Assembly (NCBI RefSeq): GCF_000230835.1
Contig: NZ_CM001240.1
Coordinates: 529,001-593,000, forward strand
Length of the DNA stretch: 64,000 bases
DNA from: Clostridium sp. DL-VIII
GTDB lineage: Bacteria; Bacillota; Clostridia; Clostridiales; Clostridiaceae
Direction of reading: 5' to 3'
Shown here: positions 30,794 to 40,558 of the stretch, piece after piece
Position numbering within the stretch: the stretch's first letter is position 1
Layout: each line of letters starts with the position of its first letter
Notes under the pieces: generated by a model
Told to the model about the DNA's origin: nothing
Database searches by the model: none
The model's input: only the letters and a program-made list of their open reading frames with translations
Program-made: the position numbers and the translations under genes

Positions 30794-30962
30794 TTTGTTA
30801 GAAAATTACAATAATCATTAAAGATACTAACGGAATATAATACTTATAAATAAAAACTGTGCCTTGATGTTTTATGTAAGCAATTACTAAATACAGTAAA
30901 TTAAGATGGAAATAATAGTGCAAAACATATTAAAAGCAAGAGGTGGATAATAGGAGGAAGGT

Positions 30963-32459
30963 ATGAACAGAGGTAGTGGAATTATCATGCATATTGCTTC
31001 TCTGCCAGGAAAATATGGAATAGGAACCTTTGGTAAAGAAGCATATGAATTCGGAGATTTTCTTAAAAAAGCAGGTCAAAAGTATTGGCAAATACTGCCT
31101 CTTGGGCCTACCAGCTTTGGAGATTCTCCATATCAATCTTTTTCAGCGTTTGCTGGAAATCCTTATTTTATTGATTTTGACATTTTAAAAGAAGAAGGAT
31201 TGCTAAAAGAAGAAGATTATAACGCCATAGATTTTGGAAAGAATGTAGAAGAGATAGATTATGGAACAATATTCACAGAAAAGTTTAAGGTGCTAAGAAA
31301 AGCATATGAGAATTTTAAATTAAATAAGAGTACGAATTTAAAAGGGTTTGAGGAAAAAGAAGCATATTGGCTCGAGGATTATGCGCTGTATATGGCAGTA
31401 AAGAAGGAGTTTAATTTAAAAAGCTGGCAAACATGGGATGAAGATATAAGAGTGAGAGAGTCGGAAGCTATAGATAAATATAGGAATTTATTAAGTGATG
31501 AAATAAATTACTGGAAGTTTCTGCAATATGAGTTTTATAAACAATGGACTGAGTTAAAGTCATATGTAAATAAACTAGGTATTGAAATAATAGGAGATAT
31601 GCCTATATATGTAGCAGAAGATAGTGCAGATGTTTGGGCAAATTCTGAAGCATTTCTTCTTAATAAAAAGACCATGAAGCCGCTGAAGGTTGCTGGGTGT
31701 CCGCCAGATATATTTGCTGCTACAGGCCAATTATGGGGAAATCCTATTTATGATTGGAACTATATGGAGAGGACAGATTATAAATGGTGGATAGATCGCA
31801 TAAGGCAAAGTTTGAATTTATATGATGTACTCAGAATAGATCACTTTAAGGGTTTTGAATCATATTGGTCAATTCCTTATGGAGATCCAACAGCAGAGAG
31901 GGGAGAGTGGGTTAAAGGCCCTGGGAGAAAAGTATTTGATGCAATTAAGGCTGAACTAGGAGAGGTAAATATAATTGCAGAAGATTTGGGGACTTTGACA
32001 GAAGAAACTATAGAACTTAGAAATTATACTGGTTTTCCAGGAATGAAAATACTAACATTTGCATTTGATTCAGATAGTGAAAATCCTTTTTTACCTCACA
32101 ATTATCAAAGAAATTTCATTGTTTACACAGGAACTCATGATAATGATACAGTTAGAGGCTGGATGGAAACAAGTGCTCCAAGGGAACAAGTTAAAAAGGC
32201 AATAGAGTATTTGGGTTTGAATAAAGAAGAAGGCTATAACTGGGGATTTATAAGGGGAGCTTGGAGTAGCACTGCAGATGTAGCAATAGCTCAAATGCAG
32301 GATTTTTTGGATTTGGGTAATGAAGCAAGAATTAATTTGCCATCTACTCTTGGGGAGAATTGGCGTTGGAGGGCAAAATCAGGCCTATTTACAAATGATT
32401 TAGCTGAAAAGATTTATAGAGTTACTAAGATTTATGGAAGACTAAAGAAAAACCTTTAA
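30963..32459 (+). CDS. malQ: 4-alpha-glucanotransferase (amylomaltase)
   Basis: Transfers glucan segments between maltodextrins, releasing glucose. It has 498 residues, GH77. Motifs: SGIIMHIASLPGKYGIGTFG at the start, WQILPLGPTSFGDSPYQS, GDMPIYVAEDSADVWAN, the nucleophile region LRIDHFKGFESYW, the acid/base IIAEDLGTLT and YTGTHDNDTVRGW. The ribosome binding site is AGGAGGAAG at 30952-30960. It lies 170 bp behind the importer genes, consistent with maltodextrin use. Confidence 0.96.
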   Translation: MNRGSGIIMHIASLPGKYGIGTFGKEAYEFGDFLKKAGQKYWQILPLGPTSFGDSPYQSFSAFAGNPYFIDFDILKEEGLLKEEDYNAIDFGKNVEEIDYGTIFTEKFKVLRKAYENFKLNKSTNLKGFEEKEAYWLEDYALYMAVKKEFNLKSWQTWDEDIRVRESEAIDKYRNLLSDEINYWKFLQYEFYKQWTELKSYVNKLGIEIIGDMPIYVAEDSADVWANSEAFLLNKKTMKPLKVAGCPPDIFAATGQLWGNPIYDWNYMERTDYKWWIDRIRQSLNLYDVLRIDHFKGFESYWSIPYGDPTAERGEWVKGPGRKVFDAIKAELGEVNIIAEDLGTLTEETIELRNYTGFPGMKILTFAFDSDSENPFLPHNYQRNFIVYTGTHDNDTVRGWMETSAPREQVKKAIEYLGLNKEEGYNWGFIRGAWSSTADVAIAQMQDFLDLGNEARINLPSTLGENWRWRAKSGLFTNDLAEKIYRVTKIYGRLKKNL

Positions 32460-32461
32460 TT

Positions 32462-32586
32462 AGTTATGAGTTAAAAGTCATAAGTTATGAGTTTTGGAAA
32501 AAGATCCATAGGCTTTTCAAAAATATATATATTTAAAATTCTTATAAGGTAGGATTTCATCTTGAGCTCATAACTTATAATTGAGT
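32462..32586. repeat. Intergenic inverted-repeat element 4 (dispersed family)
   Basis: Lies between malQ and the LacI gene. AAGTTATGAG at 32482-32491 and CTCATAACTT at 32567-32576 form a perfect inverted repeat; additional TTATGAGTT copies lie at the left end. The core with GGCTTTTCAAAAA at about 32511 is shared with element 5. No reading frame. Confidence 0.6.
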
Positions 32587-32753
32587 ATAGCATGATCTAA
32601 AAATCACAAGTAACAAATCAAGTCCTTGAGCTACTCATCCATAAGGTAGAAAATTCATTATTTATGAGAGTATTATACTAATTAATGTATTATTTGTAAC
32701 ATTATATTAAATATGCTAATATTAAAATTATTAAGATAGAATAGGGGAGAATT

Positions 32754-33752
32754 ATGAAGGTTACGATTAAGGAAGTAGCAAAGGAAGCAAATGTATCTCC
32801 ATCGACGGTATCAAGGGTTATATCGGATAGCTCACAAATAAGTGAGGAGACTAAGGAGAAGGTTAGAGATGCAATAAATAGATTAAAATATAAGCCAAAT
32901 GCAATTGCTAGAAGTTTAGCTAACAAGAAAAGCAGAATTTTAGGCGTAGTTTTACCAAGTGAAGCTCAAGATTTAATAACCAATACATTTTTCATTCAGG
33001 CAATGAAAGGAATGAGCCTTTATGCTCAAAATAAAAAGTATTATATTTCATACGCATTTAGTGAAGATGAAAAATCAGAAATAGAATATATAAATAATTT
33101 TATTACAAGCAATTTAGTTGATGGTATATGTTTATTGAGAGCAAGGACAGATGATAAGTGCATTAAATACCTTAAAGATGCTGAGTTTCCATTTGTGGTA
33201 ATAGGAAGACCAGAAGAATCAGAAAGCTTACTATGGGTGGATAATGATAATTTTCAGGCGACGTATAATTTAGTAAATGAATTAATAAAAAAAGGACATA
33301 AGTCTATTGCCTTTTTTGGAGCTAAGAAAGAGTGGAATGTGACAAAAGATAGATATAAAGGATTTAAAGCTGCATGTGAAGTTAATGGAATTAAAATTCA
33401 AAATAAAAGCGTTATAATGGCTAATGATTTCAATGAGCAAGAGGGTAGAAATGGAACTATAAAATTATTAAAAAATATGATTCCAACAGCTATAATAGTA
33501 GAAGATGATGTACTAGCATTTGGGACACTTAAAGTTCTTAAGGAAAGAAAAATTGAAAATATTGATGTGGTGGGATTTAACAATAGTCCCTTAGCTGAGT
33601 TTCAAACACCTCCATTATCATCGGTAGATATTAATGCTTCGGAACTTGGGTATTATGCTGCAAAGATTCTAATTGATTTTCTAGAGAATAACGAAACATC
33701 AACAAATCATTATATTATTGAGTCTAAACTTATAAGAAGATCATCATTTTAA
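32754..33752 (+). CDS. LacI-family transcriptional regulator
   Basis: A sugar-responsive repressor, 332 residues. The N-terminal helix-turn-helix and hinge (1-60) read VTIKEVAKEANVSPSTVSRVI and YKPNAIARSLANKKS. The periplasmic-binding-protein-like effector domain follows (LGVVLPS, GFKAACEVNGI, DVVGFNNSPLAEFQTPPLSSVDI). It probably controls the maltodextrin genes through the operator at 27469 and may also act on the site at 33798. The start follows AGGGGAG at 32741-32747. Confidence 0.93.
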   Translation: MKVTIKEVAKEANVSPSTVSRVISDSSQISEETKEKVRDAINRLKYKPNAIARSLANKKSRILGVVLPSEAQDLITNTFFIQAMKGMSLYAQNKKYYISYAFSEDEKSEIEYINNFITSNLVDGICLLRARTDDKCIKYLKDAEFPFVVIGRPEESESLLWVDNDNFQATYNLVNELIKKGHKSIAFFGAKKEWNVTKDRYKGFKAACEVNGIKIQNKSVIMANDFNEQEGRNGTIKLLKNMIPTAIIVEDDVLAFGTLKVLKERKIENIDVVGFNNSPLAEFQTPPLSSVDINASELGYYAAKILIDFLENNETSTNHYIIESKLIRRSSF

Positions 33753-33783
33753 ATTACATATAAATGTAAACTTACGGTATTCA

Positions 33784-33812
33784 TTGACAAGAATAACGCA
33801 ATCGATTGCAAT
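33784..33812 (+). promoter_or_regulatory. Promoter of the capA-like gene with an overlapping LacI-type operator
   Basis: The -35 box TTGACA (33784-33789) and a weak -10 TGCAAT (33807-33812) have a 17 bp spacer. The perfect palindrome GCAATCGATTGC (33798-33809) covers the spacer and -10, an arrangement suited to repression by a LacI-type protein. Confidence 0.6.
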
Positions 33813-33941
33813 AAGTGGATATATAAATAAAAAATATTTGCCATAGTTCAAAATAATACATCAACTTATGGAAGTAGGACGTATAATATGTTAGTATTTG
33901 CATAAAGATAACTCAAAGCTAAAAATTTGGGGGATAATATT

Positions 33942-35093
33942 ATGAGGAAAAGAAGTGAAAGATATAGAAAGAAGAATTATTTAATAAATGCTATATTAAT
34001 TTGTTTAAGTGTATTAATCATAAGCGGAGTAGGATACTATTTGAAGATGCAAAGAGTTAAAAGTAATGATTCCCATGTTGAAATCGATGATGAGATTACT
34101 AATTTAACAGAAGAAAATATTAAAGAAGAGCCAATAAAAAAGGAGATTACAATTTCTTTTGCTGGAGATTTTACATTAGGGACAGATTCTAAATTTGCAT
34201 ATGATGGAAGCTTACCAGCTGCATTTATAAATAGTGGGAAAGATTATTCGTATTTTATGCAAAATGTATCTTCTGTATTTAGTAAGGACGATTATACCTT
34301 AGTAAATTTAGAAACTACACTTACAGATTCTAATATTAAGACTATTAAACAAGGAGAAGTATATTATAATTTTAAGGGGCCTAGAGAGTATGCTAAGATT
34401 CTTACAAATGGTTATATCGATGGCGTTACAATAGCTAATAATCATATTTATGATTATGGCAGTCAAGGGATAAATGATACTATAAATACATTAAAAGAAA
34501 ATAATATTGATATTTGTGGAGAGGGTTATAAAATTTTAAGAGACATAAAAGGTGTTAAATTTGGTTTTATAGGATATACTGGCTGGCAGTATTCAGATGA
34601 ATTAAAAGCAAAAATTGTTAATGATATTAATGAATTGCGAGCTAAAGGGGCAACTGTAATTATTCCATATTTTCATTGGGGAATTGAAAGGGTATATGAG
34701 CCAGATGATGTTCAACAAAAGTTAGCCAGATTTTCTATTGATAGTGGTGCAGATGCTGTTATAGGTTCACATCCTCATGTGATTCAAAGCATGGAAAATT
34801 ATAAGGGGAGGCTTATAGCATATTCAATGGGGAATTTCTGCTTTGGTGGAAATTCAAATCCATCGGATAAAAGAACATTTATACTTCAACTTAAGGCTAA
34901 TATAGAGAATGATAGATTAATAAACTTCGAGTATAAAGTTATTCCAGCCATGATTTCTTCAAGAAATGATAAAAATGATTATATCCCAACTTTAGCAACT
35001 GGTGAAAATAGAACAGACATATTAGAAACGTTAAATAAGTTATCACCAAGTCTAAATGATGGCATCAAGGATGATTTTTTTTACATAAAATAA
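33942..35093 (+). CDS. CapA family (PGA synthesis-like) metallophosphoesterase-fold protein
   Basis: A 383-residue membrane-anchored protein. A Lys/Arg-rich N-terminus is followed by one membrane helix (about 16-36), then an extracellular CapA/PGA_cap domain: SFAGDFTLGTD, NLETTLTD, IANNHIYDYGSQG, IPYFHWGIE, IGSHPHVIQ and AYSMGNFCFGG. Relatives act in poly-gamma-glutamate capsule export, but isolated copies like this one have unknown roles and no capBC genes are nearby. The ATG at 33942 has TTGGGGG at 33927-33933. Confidence 0.88.
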   Translation: MRKRSERYRKKNYLINAILICLSVLIISGVGYYLKMQRVKSNDSHVEIDDEITNLTEENIKEEPIKKEITISFAGDFTLGTDSKFAYDGSLPAAFINSGKDYSYFMQNVSSVFSKDDYTLVNLETTLTDSNIKTIKQGEVYYNFKGPREYAKILTNGYIDGVTIANNHIYDYGSQGINDTINTLKENNIDICGEGYKILRDIKGVKFGFIGYTGWQYSDELKAKIVNDINELRAKGATVIIPYFHWGIERVYEPDDVQQKLARFSIDSGADAVIGSHPHVIQSMENYKGRLIAYSMGNFCFGGNSNPSDKRTFILQLKANIENDRLINFEYKVIPAMISSRNDKNDYIPTLATGENRTDILETLNKLSPSLNDGIKDDFFYIK

Positions 35094-35116
35094 GAGATTA
35101 ATAAATAGTAAAGTAA

Positions 35117-35171
35117 TTACAGAGGACTATCTTAAAATAAACAAAATTTATTTTAAGATAGTCCTCTGTAA
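35117..35171. terminator. Bidirectional hairpin after the capA-like gene
   Basis: A perfect 24 bp inverted repeat (35117-35140 / 35148-35171) with a 7-nt loop; outer arm TTACAGAGGACTATC. It has an A-rich lead and weak T-tail, so it may terminate on both strands. No gene lies on the other strand here. Confidence 0.75.
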
Positions 35172-35362
35172 TTTAAGAAAAATTTAATGTTTTGTTAAGG
35201 CTTATATTAGATTGGCAATGATATACTAAAGGCATCGCATGGAAATTATATACAAGCATTATGTGATGAAAGATAAGGGTAAAATACATGAATTGTAAGT
35301 AAAAGGAATGAAGCTTCCTATTAATTATTATTCATGGAGTAAAAGTTTGGGGGAAGTAAAGG

Positions 35363-36790
35363 ATGCCAAAGTTAGATATTAAAAATTTAAGGCCTAAAGG
35401 TATTAGCCTTAAAGGATTAAAGCTCAAAAAGAAACCAAGTAAAAAAATAGTAGTGTTAAGTACAATATTTGTAATAGCTGTAGCTATAGTAATATGGAAA
35501 TTTGTTATACCTAAACCAGCAGTAGCTATTAAATGTACAGCTTTATCAAAAGGAGAAGTGATAAATAGTGTAAGTGTTTTAGGAGAAATAAAGAGTCAAG
35601 ATTCCACTAATATATATAGTACAATGAATAACTCAATTAAAGATGTAAAAGTCAAAGAAGGAGATAAAGTTAAAGCAGGGGATGTATTAGCAATATTAGA
35701 TTCAGCAGATTTAGAGAAGGATATTGAACAGTCAATAGCAGCAGCTGATGCGGAAGAAGCTAGTGATAAAACACAGACGGATACCACGCAAAAAACCTAT
35801 GAGGAAGAGTTATACTTACATGATAATAACTTGAATTCGGATGTAAAAGATGCAGAAGAGGCTTTAAATGTAGCAAAGATTAATCTTGATGATAAAAAAA
35901 AGACATATGAAAAGAATGAGACATTATTTAATTCAGGAGCAATTACAGAAAGTGATTTTGATAAAGCAAAAATAGATTTTGATACTGCAAATTCAGAGTA
36001 TGAAAAAGCAAAAGTAGCGCTAGAAAGTACTAAAACCAAAGCAGACGAAGAGTTAAACACAGCTAAAGGTAATTATGAAACAGCACAGGCTAAAGGCAGC
36101 GATAGAAGTAAACGCATTGGAATTGAAAAGCAGCAGCAGCAATTAGAAGCATGTACAATTAAAGCAACTACTGATGGAACCGTTACAAGAGTGAATGCTG
36201 TTGTAGGAAATTCAGGGAATGGAATACTATTTGAAATCGAAGATCTAGATAATATAGAAATAACAGCTCCTATTAAGGAAGTTGATATAGCAAATGTAAA
36301 GGCTGGACAAAGAGTAGAAATAAAAACAGATGCAACAGGAGAGGAAGTTATTCCAGGAGAAGTGATAAGTGTTAGTCCGGTAGCACAAAAAGGAAGTATA
36401 CCTCAAACTCAGAATAAATCTGATTCTCAAAGTGATCAAACAAGTTCTGATGGAGATTTTGAAGCAAAAGTTAAAATAAACGATGCAAATGAAAATATAA
36501 AGGTTGGAATGAGTGCAAGGGTAAATATTATTACAAGTGAAAAATCTGATATTTATGCAGTTTCATCAGAAAGTATAGTTGAAAAGAATGGCAACAAAAG
36601 TATATATATAGCAGAAAAAAGCGGTAAAAAACCAAATGAGTATATAGTTAGGGAAGTACCAATAAATATAGGGCTTGAATCTGATTTTAATGTAGAAATT
36701 TCAGGTGATGGAATTATGGATGGAGTTATGGTAATCAATGATCCTACGGTCTGCAAGGTCGGGGAGAAAGTACGAATAGATCAGAGGTGA
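35363..36790 (+). CDS. MacA-like membrane-fusion (periplasmic adaptor-type) protein
   Basis: Adaptor of a tripartite-like ABC exporter, 475 residues. A signal-anchor helix at about 29-50 follows a Lys-rich start. Then come a biotinyl-lipoyl half (KVKEGDKVKAGDVLAILDSADLEK), a long coiled-coil hairpin (about 125-260, Glu/Lys/Ala-rich) and the second lipoyl half plus beta-barrel (ATTDGTVTRVNAVVG, VGMSARVNI). In Gram-positives such proteins work with MacB-type ABC transporters in export of peptides or lipid-like substrates. It overlaps or abuts the ATPase gene, forming an operon of three. Confidence 0.88.
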   Translation: MPKLDIKNLRPKGISLKGLKLKKKPSKKIVVLSTIFVIAVAIVIWKFVIPKPAVAIKCTALSKGEVINSVSVLGEIKSQDSTNIYSTMNNSIKDVKVKEGDKVKAGDVLAILDSADLEKDIEQSIAAADAEEASDKTQTDTTQKTYEEELYLHDNNLNSDVKDAEEALNVAKINLDDKKKTYEKNETLFNSGAITESDFDKAKIDFDTANSEYEKAKVALESTKTKADEELNTAKGNYETAQAKGSDRSKRIGIEKQQQQLEACTIKATTDGTVTRVNAVVGNSGNGILFEIEDLDNIEITAPIKEVDIANVKAGQRVEIKTDATGEEVIPGEVISVSPVAQKGSIPQTQNKSDSQSDQTSSDGDFEAKVKINDANENIKVGMSARVNIITSEKSDIYAVSSESIVEKNGNKSIYIAEKSGKKPNEYIVREVPINIGLESDFNVEISGDGIMDGVMVINDPTVCKVGEKVRIDQR

Positions 36791-36795
36791 GTATA

Positions 36796-37533
36796 TTGGG
36801 TGAAAGTATAATAGAGATGAAAAATATTGTGAAAAGTTTTTATGTTAATACTCCTAATCAGTTAAATATTCTTAAAAACATTGATATAACAATAAATAAG
36901 GGTGAGTTCGTAGCTATTGTAGGTGCATCAGGCTCTGGAAAAAGTACCTTAATGAATATTATAGGGGCACTTGATAGGCCAACCTCTGGGACTTATATTT
37001 TAGATGGCACAAATGTTAATGAAAAAACAGATAATGGTTTATCAGAGGTTAGAAATAGGCAAATAGGTTTTGTGTTTCAGACTTATAACTTAATTCCAAG
37101 AAGTTCAGCATTAAAAAATGTTGAATTACCAATGCTTTATTATGGAATGAATAAGCGTGAGAGGTGTGATCGGGCAGAAATGCTCTTAGAACTTGTTGGG
37201 ATGAAAGATAGAATGAAGCATCTTCCAAATGAATTATCTGGAGGACAAAAACAAAGGGTTGCAATTGCACGTGCTTTGGCTAATGATCCAAGTATCATAT
37301 TAGCAGATGAACCCACAGGCGCTCTTGATTCAGCAACAGGAAGATTAGTTATGGATTTATTTCATAAGGTTCATGAAGTTGAAGGAAAGACAATAGTATT
37401 TATAACACATAACTATGAACTTGCAGAAGAAACAGAAAGGATTATAACATTAAGGGATGGAAAGATAGTATCAGAAAGACATAATGATAAGTATATTAAG
37501 AGATTTCCAAATGGTGAAGAGATATGTTCATAA
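36796..37533 (+). CDS. MacB-type ABC transporter ATP-binding protein
   Basis: An ATPase of the LolD/MacB family, about 245 residues. Walker A VGASGSGKSTLMNIIG, Q-loop VFQTYNLIPRSSALKNVELPM, signature LSGGQKQRVAIARALANDP, Walker B ILADEPTGALDS and switch histidine FITHNYELA. The start is uncertain: TTG at 36796 has GAGGTG at 36784-36789 at good spacing; GTG at 36787 would add three residues. It overlaps the permease gene by 10 bp. Confidence 0.93.
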   Translation: MGESIIEMKNIVKSFYVNTPNQLNILKNIDITINKGEFVAIVGASGSGKSTLMNIIGALDRPTSGTYILDGTNVNEKTDNGLSEVRNRQIGFVFQTYNLIPRSSALKNVELPMLYYGMNKRERCDRAEMLLELVGMKDRMKHLPNELSGGQKQRVAIARALANDPSIILADEPTGALDSATGRLVMDLFHKVHEVEGKTIVFITHNYELAEETERIITLRDGKIVSERHNDKYIKRFPNGEEICS

Positions 37534-38792
37534 AAGAGAATATACTGCTTGCAATAGCAGGAATAAAATCAAGTAAAATGCGTTCTTTATTAACTATGCT
37601 TGGAATAATAATAGGAATATCCGCTGTTATAGGCATTGTTTCTATTGGAAGTGCAATCACTGCTAAGGTATCAGGAGAACTAGATAAGTTAGGTGCTAAT
37701 AATATGCAGGTTTATGTAAGGGAAAAAAGTATAGACGGTTCTAGTCAAGGTGGTTCGAGCAAGAGGCCTGATGATAGTGATCTTGTATCTCTAGATCAAA
37801 TAAATGCACTTCATGATGCATTCTTTGATAGAATAAGCAGTATAAGTATATCAGCCCAAGAAGGAAGTGGTAAAGTAAAGGATGGATATCTATATGCGAA
37901 TGTAACAACTGTTGGAGTAAACGATGGTTTTAAGGATGTAAATAATATAAAGATGCTTAGTGGAAGATTCATTTCAGATAAAGATGTTAAAGGAATAAAA
38001 AAGAGTGCTGTAGTTTCTGAAAAGCTTGTTAATAATATATTTAAGGGAAAGTCAGATCCTTTAGGTAAAGAAATTAAGGTTTATATACAAGATGATATTG
38101 AAACATATGTTATTGTTGGGGTGTACAAGTATGAACCGCCATCATTTTTAGAGGGAGGTGGATCTACAGCAACTGAAAAAGATATACAGACAGATGTATA
38201 TATTCCTGTAACAACGGCCAAGGTTAATCAAACAAATAAAAATTATTCTTATTTTATGATTAAACCTAGTCCTAATGCTGATTCAGATAAACTAGTTAAA
38301 GATATAAAGAAATACACGGATAAATTGTATAAGAGTAATAAATATTGGGAGTTACAAGTTTCTAACCTTAAAAATGAGGCGGAATCAATTACTTCAGTAC
38401 TAGGAATGATATCTATGGGAATATCTGTAATTGCGGCCATAGCATTACTTGTAGGTGGGATAGGAGTAATGAATATAATGCTTGTATCGGTTACGGAGAG
38501 AACAAGAGAAATAGGAACAAGAAAAGCCCTTGGTGCAAAAAGCAGCCACATAAAAATGCAGTTTATAACTGAATCGGTTATAATATGTTCAATAGGTGGT
38601 GCAATAGGAATAGTACTTGGAATCAGTATGGGGATAATTGCTTGTATAGTATTAAATTCACCAATATCAATATCAATTCCAACAATTTTAATAAGTTTCA
38701 CATTTTCAATGGCAATTGGTGTATTTTTTGGATATTATCCAGCTAAAAAGGCAGCTAGTCTTGATCCAATTGAAGCTTTAAGATATGAATAG
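37524..38792 (+). CDS. MacB/FtsX-type ABC transporter permease
   Basis: A membrane subunit of 422 residues with the MacB layout: an N-terminal helix (about 15-45, SLLTMLGIIIGISAVIGIVS), a large extracellular domain (about 50-285) and three C-terminal helices with the FtsX core (VGGIGVMNIMLVSVTERTREIGTRKALGAKS). Ends in the typical GYYPAKKAASLDPIEALRYE. It works with the two preceding products as an exporter or efflux pump; the substrate cannot be read from sequence. Confidence 0.93.
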   Translation: MFIKENILLAIAGIKSSKMRSLLTMLGIIIGISAVIGIVSIGSAITAKVSGELDKLGANNMQVYVREKSIDGSSQGGSSKRPDDSDLVSLDQINALHDAFFDRISSISISAQEGSGKVKDGYLYANVTTVGVNDGFKDVNNIKMLSGRFISDKDVKGIKKSAVVSEKLVNNIFKGKSDPLGKEIKVYIQDDIETYVIVGVYKYEPPSFLEGGGSTATEKDIQTDVYIPVTTAKVNQTNKNYSYFMIKPSPNADSDKLVKDIKKYTDKLYKSNKYWELQVSNLKNEAESITSVLGMISMGISVIAAIALLVGGIGVMNIMLVSVTERTREIGTRKALGAKSSHIKMQFITESVIICSIGGAIGIVLGISMGIIACIVLNSPISISIPTILISFTFSMAIGVFFGYYPAKKAASLDPIEALRYE

Positions 38793-38811
38793 AAGTTTAG
38801 AATATATGTAT

Positions 38812-38868
38812 AAAAGGTGATTTTTGAGAGTAATTCAATAATTATTTTTAAAAGATCATCTTTTAAAA
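38812..38868 (+). terminator. Terminator of the MacAB-like operon
   Basis: AAAAGGTGATTTTT (38812-38825) pairs, with wobbles, with AAAAGATCATCTTTT ending about 38864. Confidence 0.65.
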
Positions 38869-38907
38869 ATTTATTTTACAGAAAACTTATAAATTTACTG
38901 ATATTTA

Positions 38908-38935
38908 TTGACAAGGATTTTTAACTATGTATAAT
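38908..38935 (+). promoter_or_regulatory. Promoter of the S-box operon
   Basis: Consensus TTGACA (38908-38913) and TATAAT (38930-38935) with a 16 bp spacer, 35 bp before the riboswitch. Confidence 0.85.
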
Positions 38936-38969
38936 TAATATTAATAAAAGAATATTTATATAAGTTAAT

Positions 38970-39150
38970 CTTATTAAGAGCGGTGGAGGGACTGGCCCTT
39001 TGAAGCCCGGCAACCTGAGAAAATTTTTAAAATGAATTTTTTCGTTGGTGCTAAATCCTGCAAGAGAATATCTTGAAAAATGAGAGGAATTAAGTCTTAT
39101 TAGAACTTATGACTATGCAGTCACTTCTTGTTTGAGAAGTGACTTTTTTT
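38970..39150 (+). promoter_or_regulatory. SAM-I (S-box) riboswitch with terminator
   Basis: The core matches the S-box consensus: AAGAG...GGTGGAGGGACTGGCCC, GAAGCCCGGCAACC, the GGTGCTAAATCCTGC block, and the ATGAGAGG end. P1 is CTTATT (38970-38975) with AATTAAG (39088-39094). The terminator is GTCACTTCT / AGAAGTGAC (39120-39143) plus seven T's. S-adenosylmethionine binding is expected to turn off the two methionine genes that follow. Confidence 0.97.
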
Positions 39151-39263
39151 ATTACTATAAAATAATAAAAATATTATTAGCTGATAAGTTATAACTTATA
39201 AATAAATATTAAATAATAACTAATAAAGCATTAAGTAAGATATAAATTTAAGGAGGCAAGAAA

Positions 39264-40409
39264 ATGGCACTAAAAAAATCTTTTGAAACAATTGCAGTAA
39301 GTGGGGTATCAGGTGGGGACAAAGTTACCGGAGCAATAAGTTTTCCAATATATCAGTCAGCTACATTTAAGCATCATGGACTCAATAATAGTACAGGATA
39401 TGATTATTCAAGAGCTCAAAATCCAACACGCGAAGAAGCCGAAAAAACACTAGCTGTTTTAGAAGGTGGGGAATCAGCAATAGGATTTTCGTCAGGAGTT
39501 GCAGCGGTTAATGCCTGTATACACTTATTTAAATCTGGGGATCATATAATTTTATCTGATGACTTATATGGAGGTACATATAGGTTGTTTGATGACATTT
39601 ATAGAGATTTTGGGATAACAGTAACTTTTGTTGATACAACAAACATTAATTATATATTAGACTCTATAAGAGAAAACACAAAAGCTGTTTTTATAGAAAC
39701 TCCTTCGAATCCAATGATGAAGGTGACAGACATAGAAGCAGTAGCAGAAATAACTAAGGAAAAAAATCTACTATTAATTGTGGACAATACTTTTTTAACA
39801 CCTTATTATCAAAAGCCATTGGAATTAGGTGCTGATTTAGTAATTCATAGTGGAACAAAATTTTTGGGTGGACACCATGATTTATTGGCAGGATTTATAG
39901 TTGGAAATGATGAAGAAATTTTGCAAAAGCTTAGAAAGATTCATATGTCAACAGGAGCAACATTATCTCCATTTGATTCATGGTTGGTCTTAAGAGGATT
40001 AAAGACATTACATATAAGATTAGATAGATCTCAAGAAAATGCAATAAAGATAGCAAAATTTTTAGAGAAAAGTTCTAAAGTAGAAAAAGTTTATTATGTT
40101 GGTTTAGAGAGTTCAGAAGGATATGAGATAAATAAGAAACAATCAACAGGTTTTGGAGCAACACTATCTTTTAGAGTCAAGGACAAAGCATTAGTTCCTA
40201 AAATCCTAGAGAGTGTTAAAGTCATAAGATTCGCAGAAAGTTTAGGAGGAGTGGAAACCTTAATAACATATCCATTTACTCAAACTCATTCAGAGATTCC
40301 AGAAGAAATAAAGCAAAGGTTAGGTGTAGATGAATATCTATTAAGATTATCAGTAGGAATAGAAAATATTAATGACTTAATAGGTGACTTAGACAACGCA
40401 ATTAACTAA
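39264..40409 (+). CDS. metI: Cystathionine gamma-synthase-type PLP enzyme
   Basis: A PLP enzyme of the Cys/Met metabolism family, 381 residues. It joins an activated homoserine with cysteine (or sulfide). Motifs: YDYSRAQNPTREEAEKTLA, SSGVAAVNACIHLF, the PLP aspartate VDNTFLTPYYQKPLELGAD and the PLP lysine in SGTKFLGGHHD. Control by an S-box and position before a second family member mirror the Bacillus metI-metC pair. Assignment between gamma-synthase and acetylhomoserine sulfhydrylase is not possible from motifs alone. The ribosome binding site is AAGGAGG at 39251-39257. Confidence 0.85.
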   Translation: MALKKSFETIAVSGVSGGDKVTGAISFPIYQSATFKHHGLNNSTGYDYSRAQNPTREEAEKTLAVLEGGESAIGFSSGVAAVNACIHLFKSGDHIILSDDLYGGTYRLFDDIYRDFGITVTFVDTTNINYILDSIRENTKAVFIETPSNPMMKVTDIEAVAEITKEKNLLLIVDNTFLTPYYQKPLELGADLVIHSGTKFLGGHHDLLAGFIVGNDEEILQKLRKIHMSTGATLSPFDSWLVLRGLKTLHIRLDRSQENAIKIAKFLEKSSKVEKVYYVGLESSEGYEINKKQSTGFGATLSFRVKDKALVPKILESVKVIRFAESLGGVETLITYPFTQTHSEIPEEIKQRLGVDEYLLRLSVGIENINDLIGDLDNAIN

Positions 40410-40541
40410 GTTCAGAGTTAATAATTAAGAGTTTAGGAAGAAAAGCTGACGGCTTTTCAAAAACATAATTTTAAAATTTAAAGAATTTACGTAGCAAATT
40501 AATCAATAATTGTTAACTGTTAATTGCTAACTGTTAACTGA
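40410..40541. repeat. Intergenic inverted-repeat element 5 (dispersed family)
   Basis: Lies between the two methionine genes. Left end TTCAGAGTTAATAATTAA; the right end has tandem GTTAACTGTTAATTG-type words ending TTAACTGAAT, complementary to the left. The core GGCTTTTCAAAAA (about 40451-40463) and following TTTAAAATT match element 4. It is transcribed inside the operon. Confidence 0.6.
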
Positions 40542-40558
40542 ATAAGAGGGGTGTAATT

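Noticed and set aside
32462..32586. Terminator of malQ
   Set aside because: The inverted repeat arms are far apart and lack a T-run; the sequence matches the dispersed intergenic elements better.
36787..36795. GTG at 36787 as start of the ABC ATPase
   Set aside because: It overlaps the only good ribosome binding site (GAGGTG), which is ideally spaced for the TTG at 36796; kept as an alternative only.
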